64,000 bases of DNA, taken from NCBI RefSeq assembly GCF_003628145.1, contig NZ_RBZV01000002.1:1-64000 (forward strand), in the 5' to 3' direction. The DNA comes from Trinickia fusca. Its GTDB lineage: Bacteria > Pseudomonadota > Gammaproteobacteria > Burkholderiales > Burkholderiaceae. Under the pieces are notes generated by a model that worked only from the letters and a program-made list of their open reading frames with translations, was not told the origin of the DNA and did not search any database. This document shows positions 29,572 to 38,544 of the stretch, in pieces (the first letter of the stretch is position 1; each line of letters begins with the position of its first letter). The translations under genes were made by a program, and so were the position numbers.

Positions 29572-30354
29572 TCAGTATCCTCTGCAAGATTGATAACTCG
29601 CGAACGCGCGGGCAGTGCATGCCGCATAGGTACGCGGATCACTATAGATAGCGCGAGCAAACTGGCACTGCTCCATGTCCAACTCATACCGCTCGAAGCA
29701 CTCAGCCTCGTCGGCCTCGCTAACTCCTCGGGCAGCAACGTTCATCAAGTCGTCGGGTGTCGACTCGACACTGAGATCAAACGGTTCCGCATTTCCGAGA
29801 GGCGTGGGTGCATCGACGGCCGTTTCCGCCGCGTCAACCGCCCCGTCGGCGGCGTTACCGATAACGCTCTCGATATATTTAATCAAATCGTCAGCGCTAA
29901 CGTCATCGTAGCTTTGCATCCAAGAGTACGACTTAGAAGCAAATACCGCATCATCCAGCGGCACCGACAGGGTGCTTGCGCCCGCTGCCATTTCAGCGAA
30001 TGACTGACGGGAAGGCGCGATCGGGGCGCGCCGGGAGGACGCTGGCGGTGCACTTACGCCCCCTCCAGATCGCGTCCTGGCGCGCTCTATCACGACCATC
30101 ACCCTGCCGCTTTGCACAGCCGACCGAAGCAAGGCGATCGTATCGGCCGGATTCACGCTGGGTGGCTTGTATGCAACGTAGAGTCCAAGTTGCTGGAGGT
30201 AACCGCGCGCCTCATGGTTCGACCGTGTCCGTGGCCAGCGCCGCAAGAACTCCTCAACGTCCCGCTGGTACATCAGCGGCAGTACCCGCGAGACTGTCCG
30301 TTCGGACAGGACGGCTTGATCACCGAAACCTAAGTCGATTTTGACCGAGGCCAT
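29572..30354 (-). CDS. Hypothetical protein with Cys-rich C-terminal motif, first gene of islet operon
   Basis: 260 residues from the ATG at 30354, with AGGAG 7-10 bases upstream; an in-frame ATG at 30438 lacks a site. The first 100 residues are mixed alpha/beta (ERTVSRVLPLMYQRDVEEF, DTIALLRSAVQSGRVMVVIE). A Ser/Pro-rich linker (about 105-130) and an acidic segment follow. The last 40 residues have four spaced cysteines (ECFERYELDMEQC ... YAACTARAFASYQSC), a spacing seen at the ends of some Burkholderia proteins linked to secreted effectors. Family not identified; no catalytic motif seen. Confidence 0.6.
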   Translation of the reverse strand: MASVKIDLGFGDQAVLSERTVSRVLPLMYQRDVEEFLRRWPRTRSNHEARGYLQQLGLYVAYKPPSVNPADTIALLRSAVQSGRVMVVIERARTRSGGGVSAPPASSRRAPIAPSRQSFAEMAAGASTLSVPLDDAVFASKSYSWMQSYDDVSADDLIKYIESVIGNAADGAVDAAETAVDAPTPLGNAEPFDLSVESTPDDLMNVAARGVSEADEAECFERYELDMEQCQFARAIYSDPRTYAACTARAFASYQSCRGY

Positions 30355-30429
30355 CAACCGATCTCCTGTACCAAGGGGGGACGCCATCGTAGCGATGGAT
30401 CCCCGCCGAGGTAACCTCTCAGAAATGAG

Positions 30430-30691
30430 GTATCGCATCCACTGTCGCCCGCTTCACCTAGCCCAAACCCCAACGTGGCATGAGCAGGAGCATGAGGTTC
30501 GCAGCGACGTTGCGTGAATTGCAATCAATAAGTCGGCCTCCACCCGGCAAGAGGTCTGCACTGGCCGAATGGCGAAGATCACGCTGGTCACCGGGGGCCG
30601 CTGGTAAACTCCCGCATCCAAGTAACTTTCTGCCGGACCCATGCACACCCCGTCGACCGACTCCCTCGCCGGCCATACGCCCATGATGCAG
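30430..30691. repeat. Direct repeat A (copy of mutS upstream region and first 17 codons)
   Basis: Matches 33823-34084 at a constant offset of 3,393 bp. The last 98 bases (from 30594) are identical; the preceding 165 or so bases show about 25 mismatches and two compensating single-base gaps, roughly 84 percent identity by hand count. Identity ends abruptly at 30691. Confidence 0.95.
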
Positions 30692-30712
30692 ACGTCTCTC
30701 CGCGTTATCTGA
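30641..30712 (+). pseudogene. mutS 5' fragment
   Basis: The ATG at 30641 begins the same 17 codons as mutS ([17 protein letters not shown]), then runs into unrelated sequence and stops at TGA 30710-30712, giving 23 codons. It is the coding part of direct repeat A and marks a former or duplicated mutS start. Confidence 0.9.
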
Positions 30713-30967
30713 CAAGGTGTCGATACAAAAGCTACGCTGAAACCTACGCCAACCAATTTCTGGAACGGCCGGCCGCTGGCGACCCAGTGTGGCCGTTCGC
30801 CATATACCGCTAAACGGCTGCAATGCAGCGAATAGCGGACGCGACATCCCCACGATTTTTGGAGACCGGTGGCCGATCAGAGCGACGCCTTCCGGTGCAG
30901 CGGCCTTCTGGAATTGCACGATTCGGCTGCAGATCAAGGCCCGGCGTTCGCACGAGAACGTGATAGT
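30713..30967. other. Non-coding stretch right of repeat A
   Basis: About 255 bp between the mutS fragment and the end of the 365-residue gene. No convincing gene, IS end or recombinase remnant is visible. Confidence 0.4.
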
Positions 30968-32065
30968 TCATGAAACCGTCACCAGCCGCAGCACGTGGTC
31001 GGCGGGCCGGTATTCGAGGGAAACGACCATTCGCTCCGGATACCCGTCTGCCCTCGGGAATTCGAGCATGATGTTGAACTTGCTGAGCTGGTGCGTGGGC
31101 TCATCGACCCACTCCATGTTGTACAGGTAGCTCATCCGCAGTTTCTCGCGGATAGCCGCCTCCAGCTCTGCTTTGGTCAAGTCGGCGAGGCCAGTCTTCA
31201 TCATTTTCCCAAGCTTCACGGTCTTCAGATACTTCTCGAATTTGTCGTCCTCGATGACAACTGCGAACTCAGCGAGCGGGGCGACCTCCTTAGACATCGC
31301 TCGCAACGCGATTTCAAGATCGTCGTCCGACTCCTTTAGGAACATCTGCTCGGGCTTGTAGGACAAAAAAGTGTCGAAGTACATCGACTGAAGGCTCTTT
31401 AGCTTGAGGCCAAGGGCTGTGTAGTCATGGAGATGCAGGTTGCAGTTCTCGGTGTTCGGTCGGTCATCCTCATGTCCGAGGATGACCGTATTGCCCTGCT
31501 TGATCACCAGATTCACGAGATGCATCGACACGAATGTCTTGGCAAGGCTTGCATAGGTGCAAGGGACGTAGCCAAGGTAGGCTTTGTGTGCCCGTAGCTT
31601 GCTGTCGATAGCGGTGACGCCGCCCTCGGAAAGGTTGTTGACGTAGATGACGTAGCAGAAGCATGGATGCTTGAAGCTCAAGTCCTTGGAGACAATCGCT
31701 GAACGGCGAAGCAGCGCGCGTGCGATCTCGTCCCTGTCGTCGACCAACTCCCCACCAAGAATGCTGTGCGTCGTTTTGCTATCAAGCGCCTTGAACAGCG
31801 CGCCGGCGCATTCCACACCCGGAACGAACGTGTTCTCGCAGCGATGCTCGTCGAAAAGAAACGCCGCCTCGTGCTTCGTCGGTTGCGGCGTCAGCGCACT
31901 TCGCAGTGACGAGTAGTCGACACCCTTCGCGCGAAGGATCGTTAGGAGATCGATGTGAAAGCGCTGAATTTCATGGAAGGTGCGCGAATCAGTCCAGCCG
32001 TAGTGCTTCCGGATAACCGGGAGCAGCATGTTGCCCCGCGCGTTAAGTGTATGGATGCCAGCCAT
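30968..32065 (-). CDS. Hypothetical islet protein, 365 residues
   Basis: The start ATG at 32065 has GGAGGAG upstream. No signal peptide, membrane span or known catalytic motif is evident. The protein looks globular with alternating helices and strands. A His/Asp/Asn-rich patch (GHEDDRPNTENCNLHLHDY) lies near residues 195-215 and the C-terminus is strand-rich (FNIMLEFPRADGYPERMVVSLEYRP). The DNA is less GC-rich than the core genes, consistent with transfer. It follows the DUF5677-like gene on the same strand with a 109 bp gap and may form a unit with it. I do not recognise a family. Confidence 0.65.
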   Translation of the reverse strand: MAGIHTLNARGNMLLPVIRKHYGWTDSRTFHEIQRFHIDLLTILRAKGVDYSSLRSALTPQPTKHEAAFLFDEHRCENTFVPGVECAGALFKALDSKTTHSILGGELVDDRDEIARALLRRSAIVSKDLSFKHPCFCYVIYVNNLSEGGVTAIDSKLRAHKAYLGYVPCTYASLAKTFVSMHLVNLVIKQGNTVILGHEDDRPNTENCNLHLHDYTALGLKLKSLQSMYFDTFLSYKPEQMFLKESDDDLEIALRAMSKEVAPLAEFAVVIEDDKFEKYLKTVKLGKMMKTGLADLTKAELEAAIREKLRMSYLYNMEWVDEPTHQLSKFNIMLEFPRADGYPERMVVSLEYRPADHVLRLVTVS

Positions 32066-32174
32066 AGCACGAGTACTCCTCCGGCGTTTGTAACGTAGCG
32101 CGACTGGCCCGGTCGCTCATGCTTCTCTCTCCACGCAGCGCACTAGGCTTCCAGCCCGCCCAACTACCCGGCAC

Positions 32175-32906
32175 CTACTCGACGAGTGCCTGCGCCGCAC
32201 CCCATGTTGCGTCGGCAGCGTCGATTACTTGCCGCAGTTCGGCATCGGTCAGGTCGGTGTAGTGCGATGCCGTTACAACCGCTTGGCACAAAATGCTGAC
32301 GGCTACATTCAGCAGGCTAGCAGTTAGCGCTTTCGGCGCTTCGACATGGTAGCGAAGCTCGAAACGGTCAGCATGAAGTGCCAACAATGTTGTGAGTTGG
32401 TTATGTGCGAACGAGCAAAAGACGCGGTAGGCCACGTATGTAGACAAGATGTTTGCTCTCTTGAATCGCTGGTACACGTCGAGCTTGCCATAGCCCTTCG
32501 CTTCCAACTCATCGCGCACCGGTTCCGCATCGGCTTTCCATCTGGCCAATGTTTCCTGCGCGTCCGCGTTGCCCTGCATCTCGGGGTCCGCCGCATATTC
32601 AGTGAACAACACGACATCGGCACGCGCGTTGTCGTACCTGATCTGGTCGACAAATGCAGGATCGCCAACTAGGTTCAGTAGATTCGCATGTCCCTCTAGC
32701 ATTGAGCGCACCATGACTGGTGCATGGGACGAGAAGCCGCCCTCTATCAAGTGCAGGGTCGCCGCAAACTGTTCGGCGATAGTCAGACACAGCGTTGCAG
32801 CGACGCGATGTTCGCCACTATCCTGCACGCTCCCACGCAACAGCAGCCCGTCGATCTGTGCCTTTATATCGTGCGCGGCCACAAGCATTGCGGGTATGTT
32901 CGGCAT
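32175..32906 (-). CDS. DUF5677-like protein
   Basis: 243 residues from the ATG at 32906, with AGGGGA upstream; an in-frame ATG at 32969 has no such site. Mostly helical. The pattern MVRSMLEGHANLLNLVGDP, then a lysine/glutamate-rich middle (KADAEPVRDELEAKGYGK) and FCSFAHNQL with a conserved-looking His resembles DUF5677, a family without established function. No membrane segment. Located between the unknown 365-residue gene and the HigBA module, inside the repeat-bounded islet. Confidence 0.55.
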   Translation of the reverse strand: MPNIPAMLVAAHDIKAQIDGLLLRGSVQDSGEHRVAATLCLTIAEQFAATLHLIEGGFSSHAPVMVRSMLEGHANLLNLVGDPAFVDQIRYDNARADVVLFTEYAADPEMQGNADAQETLARWKADAEPVRDELEAKGYGKLDVYQRFKRANILSTYVAYRVFCSFAHNQLTTLLALHADRFELRYHVEAPKALTASLLNVAVSILCQAVVTASHYTDLTDAELRQVIDAADATWGAAQALVE

Positions 32907-33113
32907 TGCGTTCCCCTCTCGCGCGTAGCAGATCCATTCGGCGTCGAATATACGCCGAACTTCGGTCATTCGATGAAACTAGTCGACTGTCCCTTGGTGG
33001 CCGCACCTAGCCGCCCGGCTGAGCCGCCGAACCGCATTCGATACTGTTCTGAGGCAAGCGCCGACCATCAGCGGGGTTCACCGTCGAAGCGACATCCGAC
33101 GAATGCCGACGAG

Positions 33114-33476
33114 TTACGCCTCAGCAATCAACACTTCCGCTGGAATCTTCAACCCTCGGTTGAGTCGTCGAATCATTGCCAAGCTCAAACCACGCTTTCG
33201 GTTCAGTACTTCATATACGCGGTTCAGGTTACCCAAATAGGGCCGCATGTCGCTTGCCGACAGTCCCTCCTGCTCCATCCGAAACTTGATTGCTTCAATC
33301 GGATCTGGAAGCTCCATCGGGAAATGATGGCTCTCGTAATTTTCGACGAGAGTCGCCAGGATTTCGAGATGATCGCCCTCGGCCGTTCCTGGCGCGGGGT
33401 CAGCGTCGACGAGCGCCGAAAGCACTTTGAGCGCGTCGTTGTAGTCCTGCTCGGTATGCAGCGGTCGAATGTCCAT
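33114..33476 (-). CDS. higA: HigA-type antitoxin / HTH regulator
   Basis: 120 residues. The N-terminal acidic helical part (MDIRPLHTEQDYNDALKVL) is typical of COG5499 HigA antitoxins; the C-terminal HTH (SASDMRPYLGNLNRVYEVLNRKRGLSL) should bind the operator. It would neutralise the adjacent HigB toxin and repress the operon. Toxin-first order with 5 bases between the genes is the normal HigBA layout. Longer upstream reading in this frame overlaps the toxin and is not used. Confidence 0.88.
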   Translation of the reverse strand: MDIRPLHTEQDYNDALKVLSALVDADPAPGTAEGDHLEILATLVENYESHHFPMELPDPIEAIKFRMEQEGLSASDMRPYLGNLNRVYEVLNRKRGLSLAMIRRLNRGLKIPAEVLIAEA

Positions 33477-33481
33477 CTTTG

Positions 33482-33784
33482 TCACTCCAGCTCCACGGTC
33501 TCTGCGTCGATCTTGTCGTATTCCGCGTGTGTGCCGACAAATTTGATATAGACGACACCGATGCGGTAAGCGACCGCTACGATGAGCCGGTAGTCGTTCC
33601 CCTTGATGTTGAACACGACACGGTTCCGGCCGACGAAGCTCGCTGCCGAATATCGAGCCTTGATGTCCTGCGGCGACGCCCATGCGGCCTTGGCAGTTTC
33701 CTCATGCCATGACAACAAGGATTGCTTTGCGGCCGAGTGTTTTTCGCAGAACGCCAGCAGGTTCTTTTTCGCAACGATACGCAT
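33482..33784 (-). CDS. higB: HigB-type mRNA interferase toxin (RelE superfamily)
   Basis: 100 residues from the ATG at 33784. The sequence MRIVAKKNLLAFCEKH..., RYSAASFVGRNRVVFNI and YRLIVAVAYRIGVVYIKFVGTHAEYDKID is typical of the COG4680/HigB toxin family, which cleaves mRNA at the ribosome. The reading frame is open much further upstream across the mutS antisense strand, but the toxin length and the palindrome just before this ATG fix the start. Forms an operon with higA. Confidence 0.9.
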   Translation of the reverse strand: MRIVAKKNLLAFCEKHSAAKQSLLSWHEETAKAAWASPQDIKARYSAASFVGRNRVVFNIKGNDYRLIVAVAYRIGVVYIKFVGTHAEYDKIDAETVELE

Positions 33785-33792
33785 TGCCCCAT

Positions 33793-33815
33793 CATAGTCC
33801 CATTTTGGGACCATG
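33793..33815. promoter_or_regulatory. Palindromic operator of the first HigBA module
   Basis: CATaGTCCCA-ttt-TGGGACcATG, a near-perfect 23 bp palindrome ending 9 bases upstream of the toxin start. This is the expected site for HigA autoregulation. Confidence 0.65.
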
Positions 33816-33822
33816 ACAACCA

Positions 33823-34084
33823 GTATCGCATCCCCTGTCGCCCGCTTTGCCTCGTCCCAACCCCAATATGGCATGAACACGGGCATGAGCTTCGCAGTGA
33901 CCTGGCGTGAATTGCAATAAATAAGGCGGTCCCCCACCCCGCAAGCAGTCTGCACTGGCCGAATGGCGAAGATCGCGCTGACCACCGGGGCCGCTGGTAA
34001 ACTCCCGCATCCAAGTAACTTTCTGCCGGACCCATGCACACCCCGTCGACCGACTCCCTCGCCGGCCATACGCCCATGATGCAG
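33823..34084. repeat. Direct repeat B (mutS upstream region and first 17 codons)
   Basis: Second copy of the 262 bp repeat also found at 30430-30691. It contains the upstream region and the start of the intact mutS gene, and begins just after the higBA operator. Confidence 0.95.
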
Positions 34085-36721
34085 CAGTACCTGCGCATCA
34101 AAGCGGACCACCCGGGCACGCTCGTCTTTTATCGGATGGGCGACTTTTACGAACTGTTCTTCGACGACGCCGAAAAAGCCGCGCGCCTGCTCGACTTGAC
34201 GCTGACGCAGCGCGGTGCGTCGGCCGGCAATCCGATCAAGATGGCGGGCGTGCCGCATCATGCCGTCGAACAATATCTGGCCAAGCTCGTGAAGTTCGGC
34301 GAGTCGGTCGCGATTTGCGAGCAGATCGGCGACCCCGCCACGTCGAAGGGCCCGGTCGAGCGCAAAGTCATGCGCGTGGTGACGCCGGGCACGCTGACCG
34401 ATGCGGCGCTGCTCACCGACAAGAACGACGTCTATCTGCTGGCCGTTTGCCCGGGCCACAACAAGCGCGGTGTCGTAACGACGGTCGGCCTGGCATGGCT
34501 CAATCTCGCCAGCGGCGCATTGCGTCTGGCAGAAGCGACGCCCGACGACGTGGCCGCCGCACTCGAGCGCATCCGCCCGGCTGAAACGCTGATCGCCGAT
34601 GCGCCCCCGGGCTTCACGCCGAGTGGCGCCACGGGCACGCTCACGCGTGTGCCGGCCTGGCACTTCGATATCGCCTCGGGCAAGCAACGGCTGTGCGATC
34701 AGCTCAACGTCGCGAGCCTCGACGGCTTCGGCGCCGAAGCACTGACGAGCGCGTGCGGCGCCGCCGGCGCGCTGCTGCTGTACGCATCGGCCACGCAGGG
34801 GCAACAGCTGCGTCACGTGCGCAGCCTCAAAGTCGAATACGAGTCGGAATACATCGGCCTCGATCCGGCTACGCGCCGCAATCTCGAGTTGACCGAGACG
34901 CTGCGCGGCGGCGAGTCGCCGACGCTCTGCTCGCTGCTCGACACTTGCTGCACGACGATGGGCAGCCGTCTGCTGCGTCACTGGCTGCATCATCCGCCAC
35001 GTGCGGCGCATTGCGCGCAAGCGCGCCATCAAGCGATCGGCGCGCTGCTCGAAGCGCCGCCCGAAGCCAGTCTCGACGCGCTGCGCAGCGCACTGCGCCG
35101 CATCGCCGACGTCGAGCGCATCACGGGGCGCCTCGCGCTGCTGTCGGCACGCCCGCGCGATCTGTCGAGCCTGCGCGATACGTTCGCCGCACTGCCCGCA
35201 TTGCGCGCACAGTTCGCCCCCGTCACCGCGGCAGCCGATGCGCTGACGCGCCTGCACATCGCGCTCGAGCCGCCTGCCGCTTGCGTGGATCTGCTGGCGA
35301 GCGCCGTGGCCGAAGAGCCGGCCGCGATGGTCCGCGACGGCGGCGTCATCGCACGCGGCTACGATGCCGATCTCGACGAGCTGCGCGACATCTCCGAGAA
35401 CTGCGGCCAGTTCCTCATCGATCTCGAAGCACGCGAGCGCGAGCGCACCGGCATCAGCAACCTGCGCGTCGAATACAACAAGGTCCACGGCTTTTACATC
35501 GAAGTCACGCGCGGGCAAGTCGACAAGGTGCCGGACGATTACCGCCGCCGCCAAACGCTGAAGAATGCCGAGCGCTACATCACGCCCGAGCTCAAGGCGT
35601 TCGAGGACAAAGCGCTATCGGCTCAGGAGCGGGCTCTCGCTCGCGAGCGGGCGCTTTACGATGCGCTGCTGCAGATGCTGTTGCCGTTCATCGAAGACTG
35701 CCAGCGTGTCGCAGCGGCACTGGCCGAGCTCGATTTGCTCGCGGCGCTCGCCGAACGTGCCCGCGCGCTCGATTGGGTCGCTCCCGAATTCTCCGAAGAC
35801 GTCGGCATCGAAATCGAACAGGGGCGCCATCCTGTCGTGGAAGCGCAGGTCGAGCAGTTCGTCGCGAACGATTGCCGCTTCAACGCCGACCGCAAACTGC
35901 TGTTGATCACCGGCCCCAACATGGGCGGTAAGTCGACGTTCATGCGTCAGACCGCGCTGATCTCACTGCTGGCCTACGTCGGCAGCTACGTGCCCGCGCG
36001 GCGCGCCCGCTTCGGCCCGATTGATCGCATCTTCACGCGGATCGGCGCGGCCGACGATCTGGCCGGCGGACGCTCGACGTTCATGGTCGAAATGACCGAA
36101 GCGGCGGCCATCCTCAACGACGCTACACCGCAGAGCCTCGTGCTGATGGACGAGATCGGCCGCGGCACGTCGACGTTCGACGGCCTCGCACTGGCCTGGG
36201 CCATTGCGCGTCATCTGCTGGCGCACAACGGCTGCTATACGCTGTTCGCCACGCACTATTTCGAGCTCACGCAATTGCCGGCCGAGTTCCCGCAAGCGGC
36301 CAACGTGCATTTGTCGGCCGTCGAGCACGGGCACAGCATCGTGTTCCTGCATGCCGTCAACGAGGGCCCCGCGAGCCAGAGTTACGGCTTGCAGGTGGCG
36401 CAGCTCGCGGGCGTGCCCTCGCCCGTGATCCGCGCGGCACGCAAGCATCTCGCGTATCTCGAGCAGCAATCGGTTGCGCATACGACGCCGCAGCTCGATC
36501 TGTTCGCATCGGCTCCGTATGCGGAAGACACACTCGACGAAGTCGCTGTGCTCGACGATACGGCCGTGCCCGGCGCCAAGCCTAATGAGGATGCGTCGCC
36601 GCACCCGGTGCTCGAACGTCTGCACGCCATCGATCCCAACGATCTGAAGCCGCGCGAGGCGCTCGACCTGATTTACGAGCTACAAGAACTCGCTCGTGCC
36701 ACCCACGGCGCACGTGACTGA
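34034..36721 (+). CDS. mutS: DNA mismatch repair protein MutS
   Basis: 895 residues. Recognises mismatches and small loops and starts methyl-directed repair with MutL. The mismatch-wedge motif F-Y-E is at residues 38-40 (MGDFYELF). Connector, core and clamp domains follow, then the ATPase with Walker [10 protein letters not shown] (about 627-635), [16 protein letters not shown] (Walker B and signature) and [11 protein letters not shown]. The C-terminal tail ends in the [21 protein letters not shown] region used for tetramer contacts. The gene appears intact; its first 17 codons and promoter region are also found 3.4 kb upstream. Confidence 0.98.
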   Translation: MHTPSTDSLAGHTPMMQQYLRIKADHPGTLVFYRMGDFYELFFDDAEKAARLLDLTLTQRGASAGNPIKMAGVPHHAVEQYLAKLVKFGESVAICEQIGDPATSKGPVERKVMRVVTPGTLTDAALLTDKNDVYLLAVCPGHNKRGVVTTVGLAWLNLASGALRLAEATPDDVAAALERIRPAETLIADAPPGFTPSGATGTLTRVPAWHFDIASGKQRLCDQLNVASLDGFGAEALTSACGAAGALLLYASATQGQQLRHVRSLKVEYESEYIGLDPATRRNLELTETLRGGESPTLCSLLDTCCTTMGSRLLRHWLHHPPRAAHCAQARHQAIGALLEAPPEASLDALRSALRRIADVERITGRLALLSARPRDLSSLRDTFAALPALRAQFAPVTAAADALTRLHIALEPPAACVDLLASAVAEEPAAMVRDGGVIARGYDADLDELRDISENCGQFLIDLEARERERTGISNLRVEYNKVHGFYIEVTRGQVDKVPDDYRRRQTLKNAERYITPELKAFEDKALSAQERALARERALYDALLQMLLPFIEDCQRVAAALAELDLLAALAERARALDWVAPEFSEDVGIEIEQGRHPVVEAQVEQFVANDCRFNADRKLLLITGPNMGGKSTFMRQTALISLLAYVGSYVPARRARFGPIDRIFTRIGAADDLAGGRSTFMVEMTEAAAILNDATPQSLVLMDEIGRGTSTFDGLALAWAIARHLLAHNGCYTLFATHYFELTQLPAEFPQAANVHLSAVEHGHSIVFLHAVNEGPASQSYGLQVAQLAGVPSPVIRAARKHLAYLEQQSVAHTTPQLDLFASAPYAEDTLDEVAVLDDTAVPGAKPNEDASPHPVLERLHAIDPNDLKPREALDLIYELQELARATHGARD

Positions 36722-36734
36722 GGCTGAGGCACGC

Positions 36735-37994
36735 GTGAAATCACACGGCACCGTGCTCGGTCGGCGCCTGACAGCGCTTACGCTCGCGCTGTCGTTCGCG
36801 TGCGCCCTGCCCTCGCCTTGCAGGGCACACGCGGCTTCGCAGACGGTCAAACCCCACTACGTGTTTGCCGTCGTGTCCGGCACGATGCAAAGCAGTGCCG
36901 ACGAAGCATCGACGCAACGGCTTCTTGATGCCATAGGCCACGAGCCACGTATGGCGTTCGTCGTCTACGACGGCAACTTCAAAAGCGCAGCCGAGCCCTG
37001 TTCCGATGCGCTTTACACGCAGCGGCAACAACTGCTCGAGGCTTCGCGAGCGCCGCTCGTGCCCGTGCCGGGCCAACACGATTGGGCCGATTGCAATGCC
37101 TCGCCAGAGGGTGGCTACGACGTCGCGGAACGCCTCGACTTCCTGCGGCAAACGCTGTTTGCAGCCGATTCGTCGCTGGGTATCAATCCGTTCGCGCTTA
37201 CGCGGGAAAGCGAAGTGACGCGCTTTCATTCGTATCGGGAGAACGTGCGCTGGCAAACGGACGATACGGTGTTCGTCGGTCTGAACGTCGTCGGCGGCAA
37301 CAATCACTACCTGAACGCCGGTGGCCGCAACGGCGAGTTCGACGATCGCGCGATCGCCACAGCATTCTGGCTCGAGCACGCGGCCGAATACGCGAAGCGC
37401 CGCAATGCGCGTGCGCTCGTGGTATTCCTGCAAGCGAACCCCGACTTCGCCCGCTACGAGCGCGCCACCGAGCGCTTCTCATGGCTGCGCCTGACCAGCT
37501 CGCGCGCACGCGACGGCTATCTCGAATTCAAACGCAGTCTCGTCAAAGCCGCGCAGATGTTCCGCGGCCCGATCGTGCTGATCCACGCGGAACAACGCGC
37601 GTTGCCGGGAGGCTTTGCGATCGACCAACCCTTGTTCAACGACAAGGGGGGACGCATTGCGAATCTGACGCGCATTGCGATCGCACCGCACGAACGCGCG
37701 ACGCAATGGGTAAGAGTGGAAGTGGATTTTGCGCGGCAACCGCCATTTCGGGTCAGCGTGCGCGCCGTGCCGAAGACACTGCCGCCGCCGCCGACGTTGC
37801 CCGCTGAACCGCAGCCGGCATCGATGCCCGAGAACCCGGAAACAATGCCAGCCATTCCGGCCATCCCTGCGAGCTCGGTTCAGGAGCCACCGATGCTGCC
37901 CGACACGGGACATGGCGGTTCGTTCGCTCCCGTGACGCCGGGCGTGATGCCCGGCAACGGCCTACCGTCCAGCTCAGTGCAGGGTGGGAGCTGA
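36735..37994 (+). CDS. Exported metallophosphoesterase-like protein
   Basis: 419 residues from a GTG at 36735 with GAGG upstream; a GTG at 36714 overlapping the mutS stop is an alternative. A signal peptide (LTALTLALSFACAL...) probably ends near AHA. The body looks like a degenerate calcineurin-type phosphoesterase: YVFAVVSGTMQ takes the place of the first metal motif, FVVYDGNFKSA the second, and VPGQHDWADC resembles GNHE/D. Several metal ligands are not obvious, so activity is uncertain. The last 80 residues are Pro-rich. Its 3' end overlaps slyD by 21 bases, tail to tail. Confidence 0.75.
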   Translation: MKSHGTVLGRRLTALTLALSFACALPSPCRAHAASQTVKPHYVFAVVSGTMQSSADEASTQRLLDAIGHEPRMAFVVYDGNFKSAAEPCSDALYTQRQQLLEASRAPLVPVPGQHDWADCNASPEGGYDVAERLDFLRQTLFAADSSLGINPFALTRESEVTRFHSYRENVRWQTDDTVFVGLNVVGGNNHYLNAGGRNGEFDDRAIATAFWLEHAAEYAKRRNARALVVFLQANPDFARYERATERFSWLRLTSSRARDGYLEFKRSLVKAAQMFRGPIVLIHAEQRALPGGFAIDQPLFNDKGGRIANLTRIAIAPHERATQWVRVEVDFARQPPFRVSVRAVPKTLPPPPTLPAEPQPASMPENPETMPAIPAIPASSVQEPPMLPDTGHGGSFAPVTPGVMPGNGLPSSSVQGGS

Positions 37995-38513
37995 GTCGTC
38001 GTCCTCCTCGTCCTCGTCTTCGTCGAGGATTTCGATGCCTTCTGCGCCATGCACGTGCGCGTGCTCGATCTCTTCGGCCGTGGCCTCACGCACTTCCTGG
38101 ACCGTCAGCGCGAAACGCAACGCCATGCCCGCCAACGGGTGATTACCGTCGAGCACCACTTTGTCTTCGGCCAGATCGGTGACGGTATAGATCAGCGTGT
38201 CGATCTCTTCGTCGCTGTCCTCGGGCGTTCCCTCGAACTGCATGCCGACTTCGATCGGCTCGGGAAAACGGTTACGCGGCTCGATCTTCACGAGCTCCGG
38301 ATCGTATTCGCCAAACGCGTCCTGCGGCTCGAGCTGGATCTGCGTTTGAAAGCCCACCTCATGCCCGTCGAGCTCTTCCTCGATCTTGGGGAACGTGCCA
38401 TCATAGCCGCCGTGCAGATAGACCATCGGCTCGTCGCTCTCCTCGATCAGATTGCCCTGTGCATCCGACAGTTTGTAAGCGACCGACACCACGGTGTTCT
38501 TTGCGATTTTCAT
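37974..38513 (-). CDS. slyD: FKBP-type peptidyl-prolyl isomerase, SlyD-like
   Basis: 179 residues from the ATG at 38513, with GGAGAG upstream. FKBP strands flank an inserted IF/flap chaperone domain (EVGFQTQIQLEPQDAFGEYDPELV). The C-terminus is acidic (ILDEDEDEEDDD) with a few His residues, instead of the longer His/Cys metal-binding tail of E. coli SlyD. Cytoplasmic folding catalyst and possible metallochaperone. Divergent from the roxA-like gene, whose start is 31 bases away. Confidence 0.93.
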   Translation of the reverse strand: MKIAKNTVVSVAYKLSDAQGNLIEESDEPMVYLHGGYDGTFPKIEEELDGHEVGFQTQIQLEPQDAFGEYDPELVKIEPRNRFPEPIEVGMQFEGTPEDSDEEIDTLIYTVTDLAEDKVVLDGNHPLAGMALRFALTVQEVREATAEEIEHAHVHGAEGIEILDEDEDEEDDDSAPTLH

Positions 38514-38544
38514 TCGACTCTCCAAAATACGGTCACATTATACG

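Noticed and set aside
33482-35554. 690-codon minus-strand frame running through mutS into higB
   Set aside because: Most of it is antisense to mutS; only the last 100 codons match a HigB toxin.
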